From: Aliarcobacter sp.
GTDB taxonomy: Bacteria; Campylobacterota; Campylobacteria; Campylobacterales; Arcobacteraceae
Reading direction: 5' to 3'
Length of the DNA: 64,000 nt
NCBI GenBank assembly: GCA_028688995.1
Contig: JAQTXB010000002.1
Location: 236,849 to 300,848 of the forward strand
Below the pieces are notes generated by a model, which made no database searches, was not told the DNA's origin, and saw only the letters and a list, made by a program, of their open reading frames with translations. Positions 18,882 through 28,436 of this stretch are shown here, piece after piece (position 1 is the first letter of the stretch; each line of letters starts with the position of its first letter). Position numbers and translations under genes: made by a program.

Positions 18882-19460
18882 TTACTTTTTTTCTAAACCA
18901 CTGAAAAAAAGTTTTATTGTATCTTCTACAATATTTTTTGTATCATACTTTTTCAATAAATAACTCTCTATAAATCCATCGGATAACTTTTTAAAAAGTA
19001 TTACAGTATGTTTATAATCCATATTTGAGTTTGGATATAAACCTTTAAATTGTCTAATTAAAAATTCATATATTTCATCAACTATTGCATGATTTGAAAT
19101 ATCTAACTTATGGAAAAAATATGGGTCATTAGTTAAAGTCTCATCCCTATTATTATCTATTTGAATAAATATTTCATATTTACAAGAAAGATACAATTCA
19201 AGATTTTTCATTGGGTCAGCTGTTTCATACTCATTTAACTTATCTAAAAAAGTTTGTAATTTTAGAATCAAATACTCTAAATATAAATTTTCTTTTGAAA
19301 TAAAAAGATTATAAATAGTTCCAACAGAAGTTTCAAGCTCCTTAGCAAGTTGTGAAATCTTAAAATTTTTATATCCACACTTATCAAAATATGAAGCTGA
19401 AGCTTTAAGATATAAATCTCTTTTAACTTTGTTTAACTCATCATTTATTTTACTTTTCAT
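18882..19460 (-). CDS. TetR/AcrR-family transcriptional regulator
   Basis: 192 residues. The N-terminal HTH is clear: KNFKISQLAKELETSVGTIYNLFISKENLYLEYL (about 24-57, read in two overlapping halves). The C-terminal ligand domain is family-typical in size but its ligand is unknown. The gene converges on the Sel1 lipoproteins and diverges from the 19599 gene and its SulP transporter partner, which are its likely targets by position. Confidence 0.85.
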   Translation of the reverse strand: MKSKINDELNKVKRDLYLKASASYFDKCGYKNFKISQLAKELETSVGTIYNLFISKENLYLEYLILKLQTFLDKLNEYETADPMKNLELYLSCKYEIFIQIDNNRDETLTNDPYFFHKLDISNHAIVDEIYEFLIRQFKGLYPNSNMDYKHTVILFKKLSDGFIESYLLKKYDTKNIVEDTIKLFFSGLEKK

Positions 19461-19598
19461 TTATATCCATAATTTTTTTGGGAATTATAATTTAATTTAT
19501 ATTAAAAGATTTAATGAACACAAACTAATAATTTGAACTTAATTCATTATTAAGTATTATTGATTTAAAATCCACTTAATTTAAATATTCGGACTAAA

Positions 19599-20222
19599 AT
19601 GAGCGCTAATAATCAACCAAAAATATGTATAAAACTTCTAAGAGATATAAAAACTGACGCTTTACTTATTTATATTAAAACAGTAATTGAAGAACTACTT
19701 GAAAATATAGAAAAGGATAAATATAAAATAGATTTAGGTTATGAAGAGTTTAATAAAGAGATTGAAAAGAATATAATAGAACTAAATAAAGAGTTAGATA
19801 AAACAATAATAAATGCCTATGAATTAAAATCTTTTATGACATATCAACAAGCAAGACAAGTAAATCACAAACTTCTTCCAAATGACGAAGCTTTAGTATT
19901 TTATTATAACACCCTAGTAAAACAGATAGAAACTCAATTACTTGAGGGTGACCTTTGGATTCCAGAACAAATAGTTTTAGCACTTTTGAGTGAATGGATA
20001 TTAGAAGAAGAAAAATCAATAATTTTTTATTCTTTTTTAAATAATTTTGATTATTTAAAACTTTTAGGATATTATGAGATTGCTAGAAATAATGAAAAAA
20101 ATACCAATCTTAAAGGCAATATAGTTAAGATGTATCAGATTTCATCTTCTATGATAAAAAGACTTAAAAATTCAAAATATAAAATTAACTCATCGAGAAA
20201 ATCCAAAATGAGAAAAAAATGA
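19599..20222 (+). CDS. Conserved hypothetical, coupled to SulP transporter
   Basis: 207 residues, all-alpha, charged and soluble, with no family motif I recognise. The C-terminal end is very basic (SSRKSKMRKK). Its stop overlaps the start of the SulP gene (ATGA), so the two are translated together and may act together, for example as a cytoplasmic partner of the transporter. A TetR-type gene diverges from it 138 nt upstream. Confidence 0.55.
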   Translation: MSANNQPKICIKLLRDIKTDALLIYIKTVIEELLENIEKDKYKIDLGYEEFNKEIEKNIIELNKELDKTIINAYELKSFMTYQQARQVNHKLLPNDEALVFYYNTLVKQIETQLLEGDLWIPEQIVLALLSEWILEEEKSIIFYSFLNNFDYLKLLGYYEIARNNEKNTNLKGNIVKMYQISSSMIKRLKNSKYKINSSRKSKMRKK

Positions 20223-21844
20223 AAAACAATATTTTATCTGGTTTAACTGTCGGGATAATAGCGCTTCCTTTATCTATGGCTTTAGCAATTGCAACAGGAG
20301 TTCCTCCTCAACTGGGACTTTATACAGCTATAGTTGCTGGAATTATTGCAGCTGTTTTTGGAAGTAGCAAAATAAATATTTCAGGACCAACTGCTGCTTT
20401 TGTTGTAATTTTAATTCCAATTGTTCAACAGTTTGGGGTTTCAGGGTTACTAATTTGTGGATTATTATCTGGGATTATTTTAATTTTTGTTGGTGTCTTA
20501 AAACTTGGAACGTTAATTGAACTAATTCCATATCCAGTAACCGTTGGATTTACTTCTGGAATTGCCGTTGTAATTGCAACTTTTCAGATAAAAGATTTTT
20601 TTGGTTTAACTATTGAAAATTTCAATGGTCACTACTTAGATAAAATTTATTTAATCTTTAGTTCATTTAATACTTTTAAACCTTCTGAATTAGCAGTTGG
20701 CTTGTTTACCCTATTTTTACTAATTTTATGGCAAAAAACAAAAAGTAAAATCCCATCAGCACTTGTGGCTTTGACTGTAATCACAATAATAGTAGCTTTC
20801 TCAAATATCTATTTCCCACAACTAAATATCTCAACAATTGCCTCAACTTTTCATTATGACATTGGAGGGATAAAAGGTGATGGGATTCCCCCTATTCCTT
20901 TACAATTTGAATTACCTTGGAGTTTTTTAAAGCCTGAAGAGATAACTTTAGATTTATTCTATAAACTTCTTCCTCACAGTATTGCAATAGCTGTTTTAGG
21001 TGCACTAGAATCACTTTTATGTGCAGTAATTAGTGATGGTATGACTGGGAATAAAACAAATCCAAATAAAGAGTTAATTGGTCAAGGAATTGCAAATATT
21101 ATTGTTCCATTTTTTGGAGGAATTCCAGCAACTGCCGCAATTGCAAGAACTGTAGTAAATATTAAATCAGGTGGAACTACAAAACTAGCTTCAATAGTTC
21201 ACTCATTATTCATCTTAGCTTCAATAATGCTTTTATCTTCATATTTATCATATTTACCTATGGCTTCACTTTCAGCTCTATTATTAGTAGTTGCGTGGAA
21301 TATGTCAGAAGTAAAACACTTTATAAATATAATAAAAGTTGCCCCAAGTAACGATGTTTATGTACTTTTAACTTGTTTTATTTTAACTGTATTATTTGAT
21401 ATGCAAATTGCAGTTGCCATTGGAATTGGTTTAGCTTCTATATTATTTATTAAAAGAACTATTGATTTGTATTCAATTGAACTTGTAAATACAAAACTTA
21501 CTATTCATCCTGATATTCCTGAAAATATCTCTATTTACGATATTAATGGACCAATGTTTTTTGGTGCAGCCCAAAATGCGTTAAAAACACTTTTAAATAC
21601 AAAAGAAGATACAAGTGTGGTAATTTTAAATATGCAAAATGTAACGATGATTGATATGACAGCAATGGTTGCTCTTAAATCAATTGTTGATAATTTTGCA
21701 AGTAAAGATAAAAAACTGATTTTTTCTGGATTGAATGAAAGAATTTTAAAAAAATTAATAAAAGCAAATTTTCCATTTGATGACAGTTTAAAAACTTTTA
21801 CTAATTTAAATGATTCGATTAATTACTCAAAAACAATAATATAA
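20219..21844 (+). CDS. SulP-family anion transporter with STAS domain
   Basis: 541 residues. The N-terminal membrane domain has the SulP start (LSGLTVGIIALPLSMALAIA, with the PLSMALAIATGVPPQLGLYT segment) and 10-14 helices. The C-terminal cytoplasmic STAS domain is at about 430-540 (VVILNMQNVTMIDMTAMVAL). The family moves sulfate, bicarbonate or dicarboxylates; the substrate cannot be named here. A sodium-dependent bicarbonate role (BicA-like) is one option. Confidence 0.85.
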   Translation: MKNNILSGLTVGIIALPLSMALAIATGVPPQLGLYTAIVAGIIAAVFGSSKINISGPTAAFVVILIPIVQQFGVSGLLICGLLSGIILIFVGVLKLGTLIELIPYPVTVGFTSGIAVVIATFQIKDFFGLTIENFNGHYLDKIYLIFSSFNTFKPSELAVGLFTLFLLILWQKTKSKIPSALVALTVITIIVAFSNIYFPQLNISTIASTFHYDIGGIKGDGIPPIPLQFELPWSFLKPEEITLDLFYKLLPHSIAIAVLGALESLLCAVISDGMTGNKTNPNKELIGQGIANIIVPFFGGIPATAAIARTVVNIKSGGTTKLASIVHSLFILASIMLLSSYLSYLPMASLSALLLVVAWNMSEVKHFINIIKVAPSNDVYVLLTCFILTVLFDMQIAVAIGIGLASILFIKRTIDLYSIELVNTKLTIHPDIPENISIYDINGPMFFGAAQNALKTLLNTKEDTSVVILNMQNVTMIDMTAMVALKSIVDNFASKDKKLIFSGLNERILKKLIKANFPFDDSLKTFTNLNDSINYSKTII

Positions 21845-21865
21845 AAGTAAAATTTACTTTTATAT
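21839..21865. terminator. Bidirectional terminator between convergent genes
   Basis: A perfect palindrome, ATATAAAAGTAAA at 21839-21851 and its complement at 21853-21865, lies between the SulP gene and the small minus-strand gene, whose stop codon lies inside the right arm. Confidence 0.6.
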
Positions 21866-22090
21866 TACTGCATCAACTTCAAAATCAAAATAGTCCTCAA
21901 TACTACTTGAAACAAAATCCTTATAATCCTTTGAAAAAATCTCATAATTCAAAGGAATGATTTCATTTGCCAAACTCACTTTTTTATAATCTAAATCTAA
22001 AAGATGAGGAAACTTTTTTGTTAACTCTTTAACTGTGATTGAAGTATCAAAATCATCAGGATTAAATGGAACTTTTGTTTTATTTTTCAT
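21860..22090 (-). CDS. Small conserved hypothetical (76 aa)
   Basis: 76 residues, acidic C-terminus (SSSIEDYFDFEVDAVI), no membrane segment, no family recognised. It lies 53 nt downstream of the nfo gene on the same strand and may be co-transcribed with it. Its coding status is supported by its position between the terminator and nfo and by protein-like composition only. Confidence 0.5.
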   Translation of the reverse strand: MKNKTKVPFNPDDFDTSITVKELTKKFPHLLDLDYKKVSLANEIIPLNYEIFSKDYKDFVSSSIEDYFDFEVDAVI

Positions 22091-22143
22091 GAACTGCCTT
22101 AAAGAGTTTTTTATACTCTATACACATATCATTCCCTCAGAAA

Positions 22144-22989
22144 TTATTTTTCTACCAAATCATAAAGTGCTTGAATTTCTTGTGCCCAAATCTCTTCATT
22201 TATAGTCTCTAAAACAAGAGGTATATCATCCATTCTTTCATCATTCATTATAAATTTAAAAGCATCCCAACCGATTTTTCCAACACCTAAGGAGTCATGT
22301 CTATCAACCCTAGATCCAAGCTCTGGCTTTGAATCATTTATATGCATTCCCATTAGATATTGTCTTCCAATAATTTGGTCAAACTCATTCCAAGTTTTAT
22401 CATAAGCTTCACGTGTTCTAATATCATAACCAGCAGTGAACATATGACAAGTATCAATACAAACCCCAACTCTACTTTTATCTTCAATTTTGTCAATAAT
22501 ATAAGCTAAATGTTCAAATTTATATCCAAGATTACTTCCTTGACCTGCTGTATTTTCAATTACAAGCTTTACATCTTTGGTAATATCAATTGCTCTATTC
22601 ATACTTTCTGCAATATTATTTAGACACTCTTCTTCGCTTATTTTTCTCAAGTGGCTACCTGGATGAAAATTTAATCTATCAAGTTTTAAAATCTCACATC
22701 TTTGTATTTCATGTACAAAACCGTCAAAAGATTTTGCACGTGCTTCAGTTTCTGGATGCCCTAAATTTATTAAATAACTATCATGTGGCAAAATATGTTT
22801 TGTTTGAATTTTTGATTTTTCTAGCTCTTTAAACCATTTATCAATCGTTTTTGTATCTAACTCTTTTGCAGTCCATTGTCTTTGATTTTTTGTAAAAAGT
22901 GCAAAAGCTTTTGCACCTATTAAAGTGGCATTTATGGGTGCATTATAAACTCCACCACTAGCACTTACATGTGCTCCTACGTATTTCAT
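22144..22989 (-). CDS. nfo: Endonuclease IV (AP endonuclease)
   Basis: 281 residues, full family length, TIM-barrel with a tri-zinc site. Visible ligand motifs: GAHVSASGG at the start, [56 protein letters not shown] and LVLETI near the end. It cuts 5' of abasic sites during base excision repair. The start has the canonical MKYVGAHVS. Confidence 0.95.
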   Translation of the reverse strand: MKYVGAHVSASGGVYNAPINATLIGAKAFALFTKNQRQWTAKELDTKTIDKWFKELEKSKIQTKHILPHDSYLINLGHPETEARAKSFDGFVHEIQRCEILKLDRLNFHPGSHLRKISEEECLNNIAESMNRAIDITKDVKLVIENTAGQGSNLGYKFEHLAYIIDKIEDKSRVGVCIDTCHMFTAGYDIRTREAYDKTWNEFDQIIGRQYLMGMHINDSKPELGSRVDRHDSLGVGKIGWDAFKFIMNDERMDDIPLVLETINEEIWAQEIQALYDLVEK

Positions 22990-23315
22990 ATTTATTCCTA
23001 TTTATCAAAATTGTGTCATTCTACAAAAAATGAACTTTAGAACTAAACCAAAAAAATATTTTATTAACAGAATTCTAAATTTAATTTAATTAATAGAGTA
23101 TATAAGTGTCATTTAGGTACACAAATTGCATTAAAAGAAAAAATTTAGTCTTTTTTATTTTCTAATTAAAAGTTTAAGTATAGAATAACAAATAATTTTG
23201 GAAGTAAAAGATTTGCTACATTGGGGCTATAAATTTTGGCTATTATTCGCCCCTTAGCAATTAAAAGAAAAAAGAACATTTCAAGCACATAGTAATAATA
23301 AAAGGATCAAGCCTT
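22990..23315. promoter_or_regulatory. 326-nt divergent intergenic region, nfo / ndh
   Basis: No gene seen. It holds a direct repeat about 130 nt apart (GCATTAAAAGAAAAAA at 23128 and GCAATTAAAAGAAAAAAG at 23257), a possible -10 (TATAGAAT near 23180) and a short GGGGC/GCCCC inverted repeat around 23223-23252. AAAAGGA serves the downstream ATG. Function of the repeats is unknown. Confidence 0.35.
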
Positions 23316-24521
23316 ATGGAAAAAGTGGTAATAATTGGTGGTGGATATGCAGGAATATATGCATTAAGGGAATTAGTTAAAAACAAGAATATAAAGATTA
23401 CATTGATAGACAAACATACCTATCATAATTTACAGCCTGAGGTTTATGATTTAATAGCAAATAAATCTAACTTTGCGGATGTTACTATTGATTTAACTAC
23501 TTTATGTATGGGATTTAACCATAACTATCTTGAATTTAAAAATTTAAAAGTTAGAAGAATTGATCAAACTGCAAAAAAAATCTATACAGAAGAAGAAGAA
23601 ATAGTTGAATTTGACTATTTAATTATGGCAGCTGGTACAAGAACATTTTTCCCCACAAGTATTCCCGGTCTTAACAATGCAGATGATATTAAAAAACTAC
23701 ACAGAGCAATTACTTTTAAACAAAGTTTTGAGCAACAATTATTCAAAAAAATCAAAGATGAAGCTAAACAATGTGCTGATACAAGAATTGTTGTAGTTGG
23801 AGCAGGTTTATCTGGAGTTGAAATTGCTGCTGAAATGGCTTATTACTCAAATAAATTTTTCGAAAGGGGAAATTTTTCTTGCGATAACCTAAAAATTTCT
23901 CTAATAAGTAGTTCTGTAACAATTCTTCCTGGTCTTTCTCACAAACTAATTAGTATCTCTCAAGAGAGATTAAAATCTCTTGGAATTAACATCATTACAA
24001 ATACAAAACTTACAAAAGTTGAAGATGGTTACTGTTATTTCTCAAATGGAACAAAAATTAATCACTCATTTGTAATCTTTACAGGGGGTATTGAAGCTTC
24101 TACAATTACTTCAGAATTAGAAGATGTTGCAAAAAATGGTAGAGGTCAAATTATCGTTAATGAATATTTACAAACTGATAAATATGACAATATTTTTGCT
24201 ATTGGTGATATTGCTGAAATCAAAAATGCAAAAGGTGAAATAATGCCTCCAAATGTTACTGTTGCAAGAATTAGTGGAACAGATGCTGGTAATAATGTAT
24301 TAAATATGATTTCAGGTAAAAAATTAATTAAATCAAATCCAAAACTAGATGGAATTTTAATTGCTCTTGGTGGTAAATATGCTGCTGGTGACCTTTTTGG
24401 TTTAGTAACAGTAAGTGGAAGAATTGCATACGAAATCAAAAAATATGTATTTAGTTCATATAGAAAACCATTATTAAAATTAATTAAAGTTGGATATAAC
24501 AAATTAAAAAGATTATCGTAA
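23316..24521 (+). CDS. ndh: Type II NADH dehydrogenase-like FAD oxidoreductase
   Basis: 401 residues with two Rossmann dinucleotide folds: VIIGGGYAGIYALREL at the N-terminus for FAD and VVVGAGLSGVEIAAEMA at about 160-175 for NAD(P)H. IFAIGDIAEI marks the second FAD contact. The C-terminal amphipathic stretch (SSYRKPLLKLIKVGYNKLKR) fits membrane association, as in NDH-2. It likely moves electrons from NADH to menaquinone without pumping protons. Sulfide:quinone oxidoreductase is the main alternative, but the expected catalytic cysteines are not evident. Confidence 0.75.
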   Translation: MEKVVIIGGGYAGIYALRELVKNKNIKITLIDKHTYHNLQPEVYDLIANKSNFADVTIDLTTLCMGFNHNYLEFKNLKVRRIDQTAKKIYTEEEEIVEFDYLIMAAGTRTFFPTSIPGLNNADDIKKLHRAITFKQSFEQQLFKKIKDEAKQCADTRIVVVGAGLSGVEIAAEMAYYSNKFFERGNFSCDNLKISLISSSVTILPGLSHKLISISQERLKSLGINIITNTKLTKVEDGYCYFSNGTKINHSFVIFTGGIEASTITSELEDVAKNGRGQIIVNEYLQTDKYDNIFAIGDIAEIKNAKGEIMPPNVTVARISGTDAGNNVLNMISGKKLIKSNPKLDGILIALGGKYAAGDLFGLVTVSGRIAYEIKKYVFSSYRKPLLKLIKVGYNKLKRLS

Positions 24522-24538
24522 GAGAGTTAACTCTCTTA
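24519..24538 (+). terminator. Hairpin terminator after ndh
   Basis: The 20-nt palindrome TAAGAGAGTTAACTCTCTTA overlaps the stop codon of ndh and is followed by an AT-rich stretch. Confidence 0.6.
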
Positions 24539-24636
24539 TAATAAATCATTTACATAGCTAAAAAGTTATAGGTATCTCTTTCAAGCTAATATTATGTATA
24601 ATCTAATAATTATTTTTAATTATTTTATACAAAAGA

Positions 24637-26601
24637 ATGCTTATGAAAGAAAGACAAACAACTTATAAAAAACTCATATTAAAAATAATCCTTATTACTC
24701 TTACTTTTTCCTTAACAATAGCCTTTATTTACACTCAATATATGAAAAAAGAAGCCATAGAAAAACTTTCTAAAGTAGATGCTAAAAAAACTACAGAACT
24801 TGTATTTCAATCTTTATACTCTGCAATGGAAAGAGGTTGGACAAGGGATGATTTAGAAAAAATTATTCTAAGATTAAATTCTGTCGATAAAAATATGGCA
24901 GTTAACGTTTATAGAGGAGAAGAAGTTGCAAAACAATTTGGAGAAATTCAAAAAGATTTAAAAGTTAGAGAAAATGACCCCTTTGTCCAAAAAGCCCTCA
25001 GAAAAGATGATGTTTTAAATGTAATTGATGACTCTACAATTGAATATTATTATCCAATTATTGCAAAAGAAGAGTGTTTAAAATGTCATACTCAAACCCA
25101 AGCAGGCAATGTTTTAGGTGTAATAAATATTATGTATCCAATAGATGACTTAAAAATCTCACTTTCTTCAATTATAAACTTTTTTATTTTATTTATAATT
25201 TTATTTTCCATTGTAATTTTTATAGCTCTATTTATAGAATTTGACAGATATTTAGTAAAACCTATTAAAAAATTTATTGCAAATATAAATTATATCTCTA
25301 CACATAAAGATATTACAAAAAGAGTTGGTATAAATAATCAAATCCAAGAGATTGATTCAATGAAAAATGTATTTAACAATATGTTAGATTCTTTAGAATA
25401 TCAGTTCTTCCATGATGAATTAACAAATCTTCCAAATAGGAAAAAATTAATAGAGATTTTATCTGCTGAAAAAGATGCTATTTTAATGGTCGTTAATATT
25501 GATAAATTTCAACATATAAATGATTTATATGGTGATAAAATTGGAAATGATATTATTAAATATACCGCAAAAATCATAAAAGAAAATGTCTCAAATGAAG
25601 CATTATTATTTAAACTTCATGCGGATGAATATGCCCTTTATTTACCAAGTGAAACTATATACGAAGATATTAAAAATATTGCATTACATCTTGCAAGCTG
25701 CATTGAAAATCACACCTTTACAATTAATGAAAATGAAATTTATATTAATGCAACAATTGGAGTATCTTATGGAACTTCATTTTTACTAAATAATGCTGAT
25801 ATGGCTCTAAAACTTGCAAAAAAGACAAGAAAAAAATATTTGATTTATGAGCCAGCAATGAAAATTGAGCATGAATATGCGCAAAATCTTATTTGGTCTA
25901 AGAAAATAAAAGATGCAATTGAAAATAATAGAATTGAACCTCTTTTTCAGCCAATTGTTGATGCTAAAACTTCAAAAATTGTAAAATATGAAGCATTAAT
26001 GAGAATGGTTGATGAAAAAGGAGAATACCTTTCTCCTATACATTTTTTAGAATTAGCTAAAAAGAATAAACTTTATCCTAAACTTACAAAAATTATTGTT
26101 GAAAAAACTTTTGAAATTTTCAAAAATAGAGATGCCCAAGTTGCCATTAATTTATCAGTAAATGATATTTTAAATGATGATGTATATTCTACAATCATTG
26201 AAAAGTTACAAAAATATAAATTAGGTGATAAAATCGTTTTTGAACTTATAGAATCTGAAGGTATTGAAAATTACAAAGAAGTTATTGAATTTATTACTGA
26301 AGTTAAAAAAACAGGAGCAAAAATTTCAATAGATGATTTTGGAACTGGTTACTCAAATTTTGAATATATTATGAAATTAAAAGTTGATTATATTAAAATT
26401 GATGCTTCAATGATAAAAGATATTGATAAGAATTTAAATTCACAAATGGTTACAGAAACAATAATAGATTTTGCAAAAAAAATGGATATTCAAACAATTG
26501 CAGAATTTGTTCATTCACAAAGCGTTTTTGATGTAGTTAAAAAAATGGGTATTGATTTTGCACAAGGCTATTACTTTGGAAAACCACAAAAATTAAATTA
26601 A
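24637..26601 (+). CDS. Membrane haem-type sensor with degenerate GGDEF and intact EAL domain
   Basis: 654 residues. TM1 at about 14-33, a periplasmic Tll0287-like (DUF3365) domain with a CxxCH motif (C147, C150, H151) for covalent c-type haem, TM2 at about 176-200, HAMP, GGDEF (HDELTNLPNRKKL) and EAL. The GGDEF signature is replaced by HADEY, so cyclase activity is probably lost. The EAL domain keeps KYEALMR and DDFGTGYSN, so c-di-GMP hydrolysis is likely. A redox or gas input controlling c-di-GMP is inferred. Met3 (24643) has better ribosome-site spacing. Confidence 0.85.
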   Translation: MLMKERQTTYKKLILKIILITLTFSLTIAFIYTQYMKKEAIEKLSKVDAKKTTELVFQSLYSAMERGWTRDDLEKIILRLNSVDKNMAVNVYRGEEVAKQFGEIQKDLKVRENDPFVQKALRKDDVLNVIDDSTIEYYYPIIAKEECLKCHTQTQAGNVLGVINIMYPIDDLKISLSSIINFFILFIILFSIVIFIALFIEFDRYLVKPIKKFIANINYISTHKDITKRVGINNQIQEIDSMKNVFNNMLDSLEYQFFHDELTNLPNRKKLIEILSAEKDAILMVVNIDKFQHINDLYGDKIGNDIIKYTAKIIKENVSNEALLFKLHADEYALYLPSETIYEDIKNIALHLASCIENHTFTINENEIYINATIGVSYGTSFLLNNADMALKLAKKTRKKYLIYEPAMKIEHEYAQNLIWSKKIKDAIENNRIEPLFQPIVDAKTSKIVKYEALMRMVDEKGEYLSPIHFLELAKKNKLYPKLTKIIVEKTFEIFKNRDAQVAINLSVNDILNDDVYSTIIEKLQKYKLGDKIVFELIESEGIENYKEVIEFITEVKKTGAKISIDDFGTGYSNFEYIMKLKVDYIKIDASMIKDIDKNLNSQMVTETIIDFAKKMDIQTIAEFVHSQSVFDVVKKMGIDFAQGYYFGKPQKLN

Positions 26602-26617
26602 AGAATTAAGGAGAAAA

Positions 26618-27964
26618 ATGCATAAAAATCGTTTTAGTAGAGTTGGATTTATTCTAGCAGCAGCGGGAAGTGCCGTAGGACTTGGAAATATTTGGAAATT
26701 TCCTTATATCACCGGAGAAAATGGTGGAGGAGTTTTTGTTCTTGTTTATCTAGCAACTGTATTTTTTATTGGTATGTCTATTTTTATTGCAGAGGTTTTA
26801 TTAGGAAGCAACTCAAACAAAGATGCAGTTAGTACTTTTGAAACCCTTGCTCCAAAAGATAAAAAATATTGGAGATACTCAGGATTTACCTTTTTAACGG
26901 GTATTTTTATATTAACTTTTTATCCTGCTGTTATTGCTTGGATTTTTTATTATATTATCTTATCTATAAACTCTTTACCTACAAGTTTTAGTGAATCAGA
27001 AACTGTTTTTATGACTTTTTTAAAAACTGATGTTTTTAATCAGATTTTTTATTACACTTTAACTTTTATAATCATTGCTTACACTATTTCAAAAGGTGTA
27101 AAAAAAGGTATAGAAAAATTCAATAATATTTTAATGCCTGCATTGATTCTTATTTTAGCTATTTTGCTTATTTATTCAATTCAACTTGATGGTTTTTCCA
27201 AAGCAGTAGAATTTATGTTTTACCCAAATTATGAGAAGTTTCATTCAGGTTCAATAATCGTTGCAGTTGGTCATGCATTTTTTACTCTTTCAATTGGTAT
27301 GGCTACAATCTTAACTTATGCAGCTTCTTTAGATAAAAATACAAATATTGTAAAAGCTTCTATTTATGTTGTAATTATGGATACTTTAATTGCTTTAGTT
27401 TCAGGGCTTATTATTTTTTCTATTATCTTTACAGCAGGTCAAGAACCAGGAAAAGGTCCAGGATTAGTATTTATTACACTTCCAGCTATTTTTTATGAAA
27501 TGGGAACTATTGGTATTTATTTATCAATTTTATTTTTTATTGCCCTTGCTTTTGCAGCGATTACATCAGCGATTTCAATACTTGAACCAACTGTTATGTA
27601 TTTAGTTGAAAGAAAAAATATTTCAAGAAAAAAAGCTACTTATAGTGTATCGTTTGGAGCTTATCTTTTAGGAATTCTTGCAATATTATCAAATATTGAT
27701 GGTTACTCTACATCATTAACTTTTGCTGGTAAAAATCTTTTTGACTGGTTTGATTTTATAAGTTCAGCTATTTTAATGCCAATAGGTGGAATTTTAGTTG
27801 CAATTTTTGTTGGATATGTAATGGATAAAGAAATTTCAAGAAAAGCTTTAGTTCCTTATATTGGGGAGTTTTTCTATAATGTTTGGTTATTTGTAATGAA
27901 ATATTTAGCACCTATTTCTGTATTTATAATTATGTTAAAAGAGATTGGAATTATAAAAATTTAA
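26618..27964 (+). CDS. Sodium-dependent transporter, NSS (SNF) family
   Basis: 448 residues, about 11 transmembrane helices. The start RVGFILAAAGSAVGLGNIWK followed by FPYITGENGGGVFVLVYL is the NSS signature with the sodium-binding glycine-rich unwound helix. The bacterial family imports amino acids such as tryptophan, tyrosine or branched-chain ones; the substrate here is unknown. It lies 16 nt after the EAL gene and is probably in the same transcript. Confidence 0.9.
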   Translation: MHKNRFSRVGFILAAAGSAVGLGNIWKFPYITGENGGGVFVLVYLATVFFIGMSIFIAEVLLGSNSNKDAVSTFETLAPKDKKYWRYSGFTFLTGIFILTFYPAVIAWIFYYIILSINSLPTSFSESETVFMTFLKTDVFNQIFYYTLTFIIIAYTISKGVKKGIEKFNNILMPALILILAILLIYSIQLDGFSKAVEFMFYPNYEKFHSGSIIVAVGHAFFTLSIGMATILTYAASLDKNTNIVKASIYVVIMDTLIALVSGLIIFSIIFTAGQEPGKGPGLVFITLPAIFYEMGTIGIYLSILFFIALAFAAITSAISILEPTVMYLVERKNISRKKATYSVSFGAYLLGILAILSNIDGYSTSLTFAGKNLFDWFDFISSAILMPIGGILVAIFVGYVMDKEISRKALVPYIGEFFYNVWLFVMKYLAPISVFIIMLKEIGIIKI

Positions 27965-27988
27965 AGACTAGTAAATTATTACTAGTCT
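27965..27988. terminator. Bidirectional terminator
   Basis: A perfect 10-bp inverted repeat, AGACTAGTAA at 27965-27974 and its complement at 27979-27988 with loop ATTA, lies between the convergent NSS transporter and lipoprotein genes. Confidence 0.75.
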
Positions 27989-28371
27989 CTTAAAATCTTA
28001 ATTAGAATATCGTTTGCTTTATCTCTGTGAATTACTTCTTTTTGATTTCTTTCAAATAACTCTTTTAAGAAATTATCAGGATATGTTGAAGATAAATTTT
28101 CTTTATTAAAAGTTGCTAAATCTTGACATTTAAATGTAGCTCTACAAACTTTATCTTCATATATTTTCATATCCAAAATAGCTGTTCCAGCAGAAAAAAT
28201 CTGAACTTGTGTATACTCTTTAAATTTATAAATAAAACCTTTATCATAAAACTTCATTTGAGGTGTTTTGATTAATATTGTTGCACTATTTGAGCTAATT
28301 TGCGGTTCATTTGTACTAAAACATCCTGTAAAGATGAATATAGAAAAAATGATAATAAGTAAATTTTTTAT
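27982..28371 (-). CDS. Lipoprotein with apparent ATA start codon
   Basis: The first ATG (28257) gives 91 residues, but the frame continues upstream into a perfect lipoprotein signal: IKNLLIIIFSIFIFTGC, then a Ser/Asn-rich linker. The in-frame stop TAA upstream leaves no ATG, GTG or TTG before the signal. An ATA codon at 28371 sits 6 nt after AAAGGA, giving 129 residues. ATA initiation is rare; a mutated start (broken gene) or a sequencing error are the alternatives. The mature protein has no family I recognise. The signal peptide makes me confident that the longer form is the ancestral one. Confidence 0.6.
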   Translation of the reverse strand: MKNLLIIIFSIFIFTGCFSTNEPQISSNSATILIKTPQMKFYDKGFIYKFKEYTQVQIFSAGTAILDMKIYEDKVCRATFKCQDLATFNKENLSSTYPDNFLKELFERNQKEVIHRDKANDILIKILRD

Positions 28372-28436
28372 AGCTAATCCTTTGTTTTAAAAACTTTTAC
28401 TATAATTATATCAAATTATATAATTAAAGGAATTTT

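Noticed and set aside
23238..23252. Possible sigma-54 promoter (GG...GC) before ndh
   Set aside because: Only nine bases separate the GG and GC elements; the class needs ten, and the rest of the consensus is missing.
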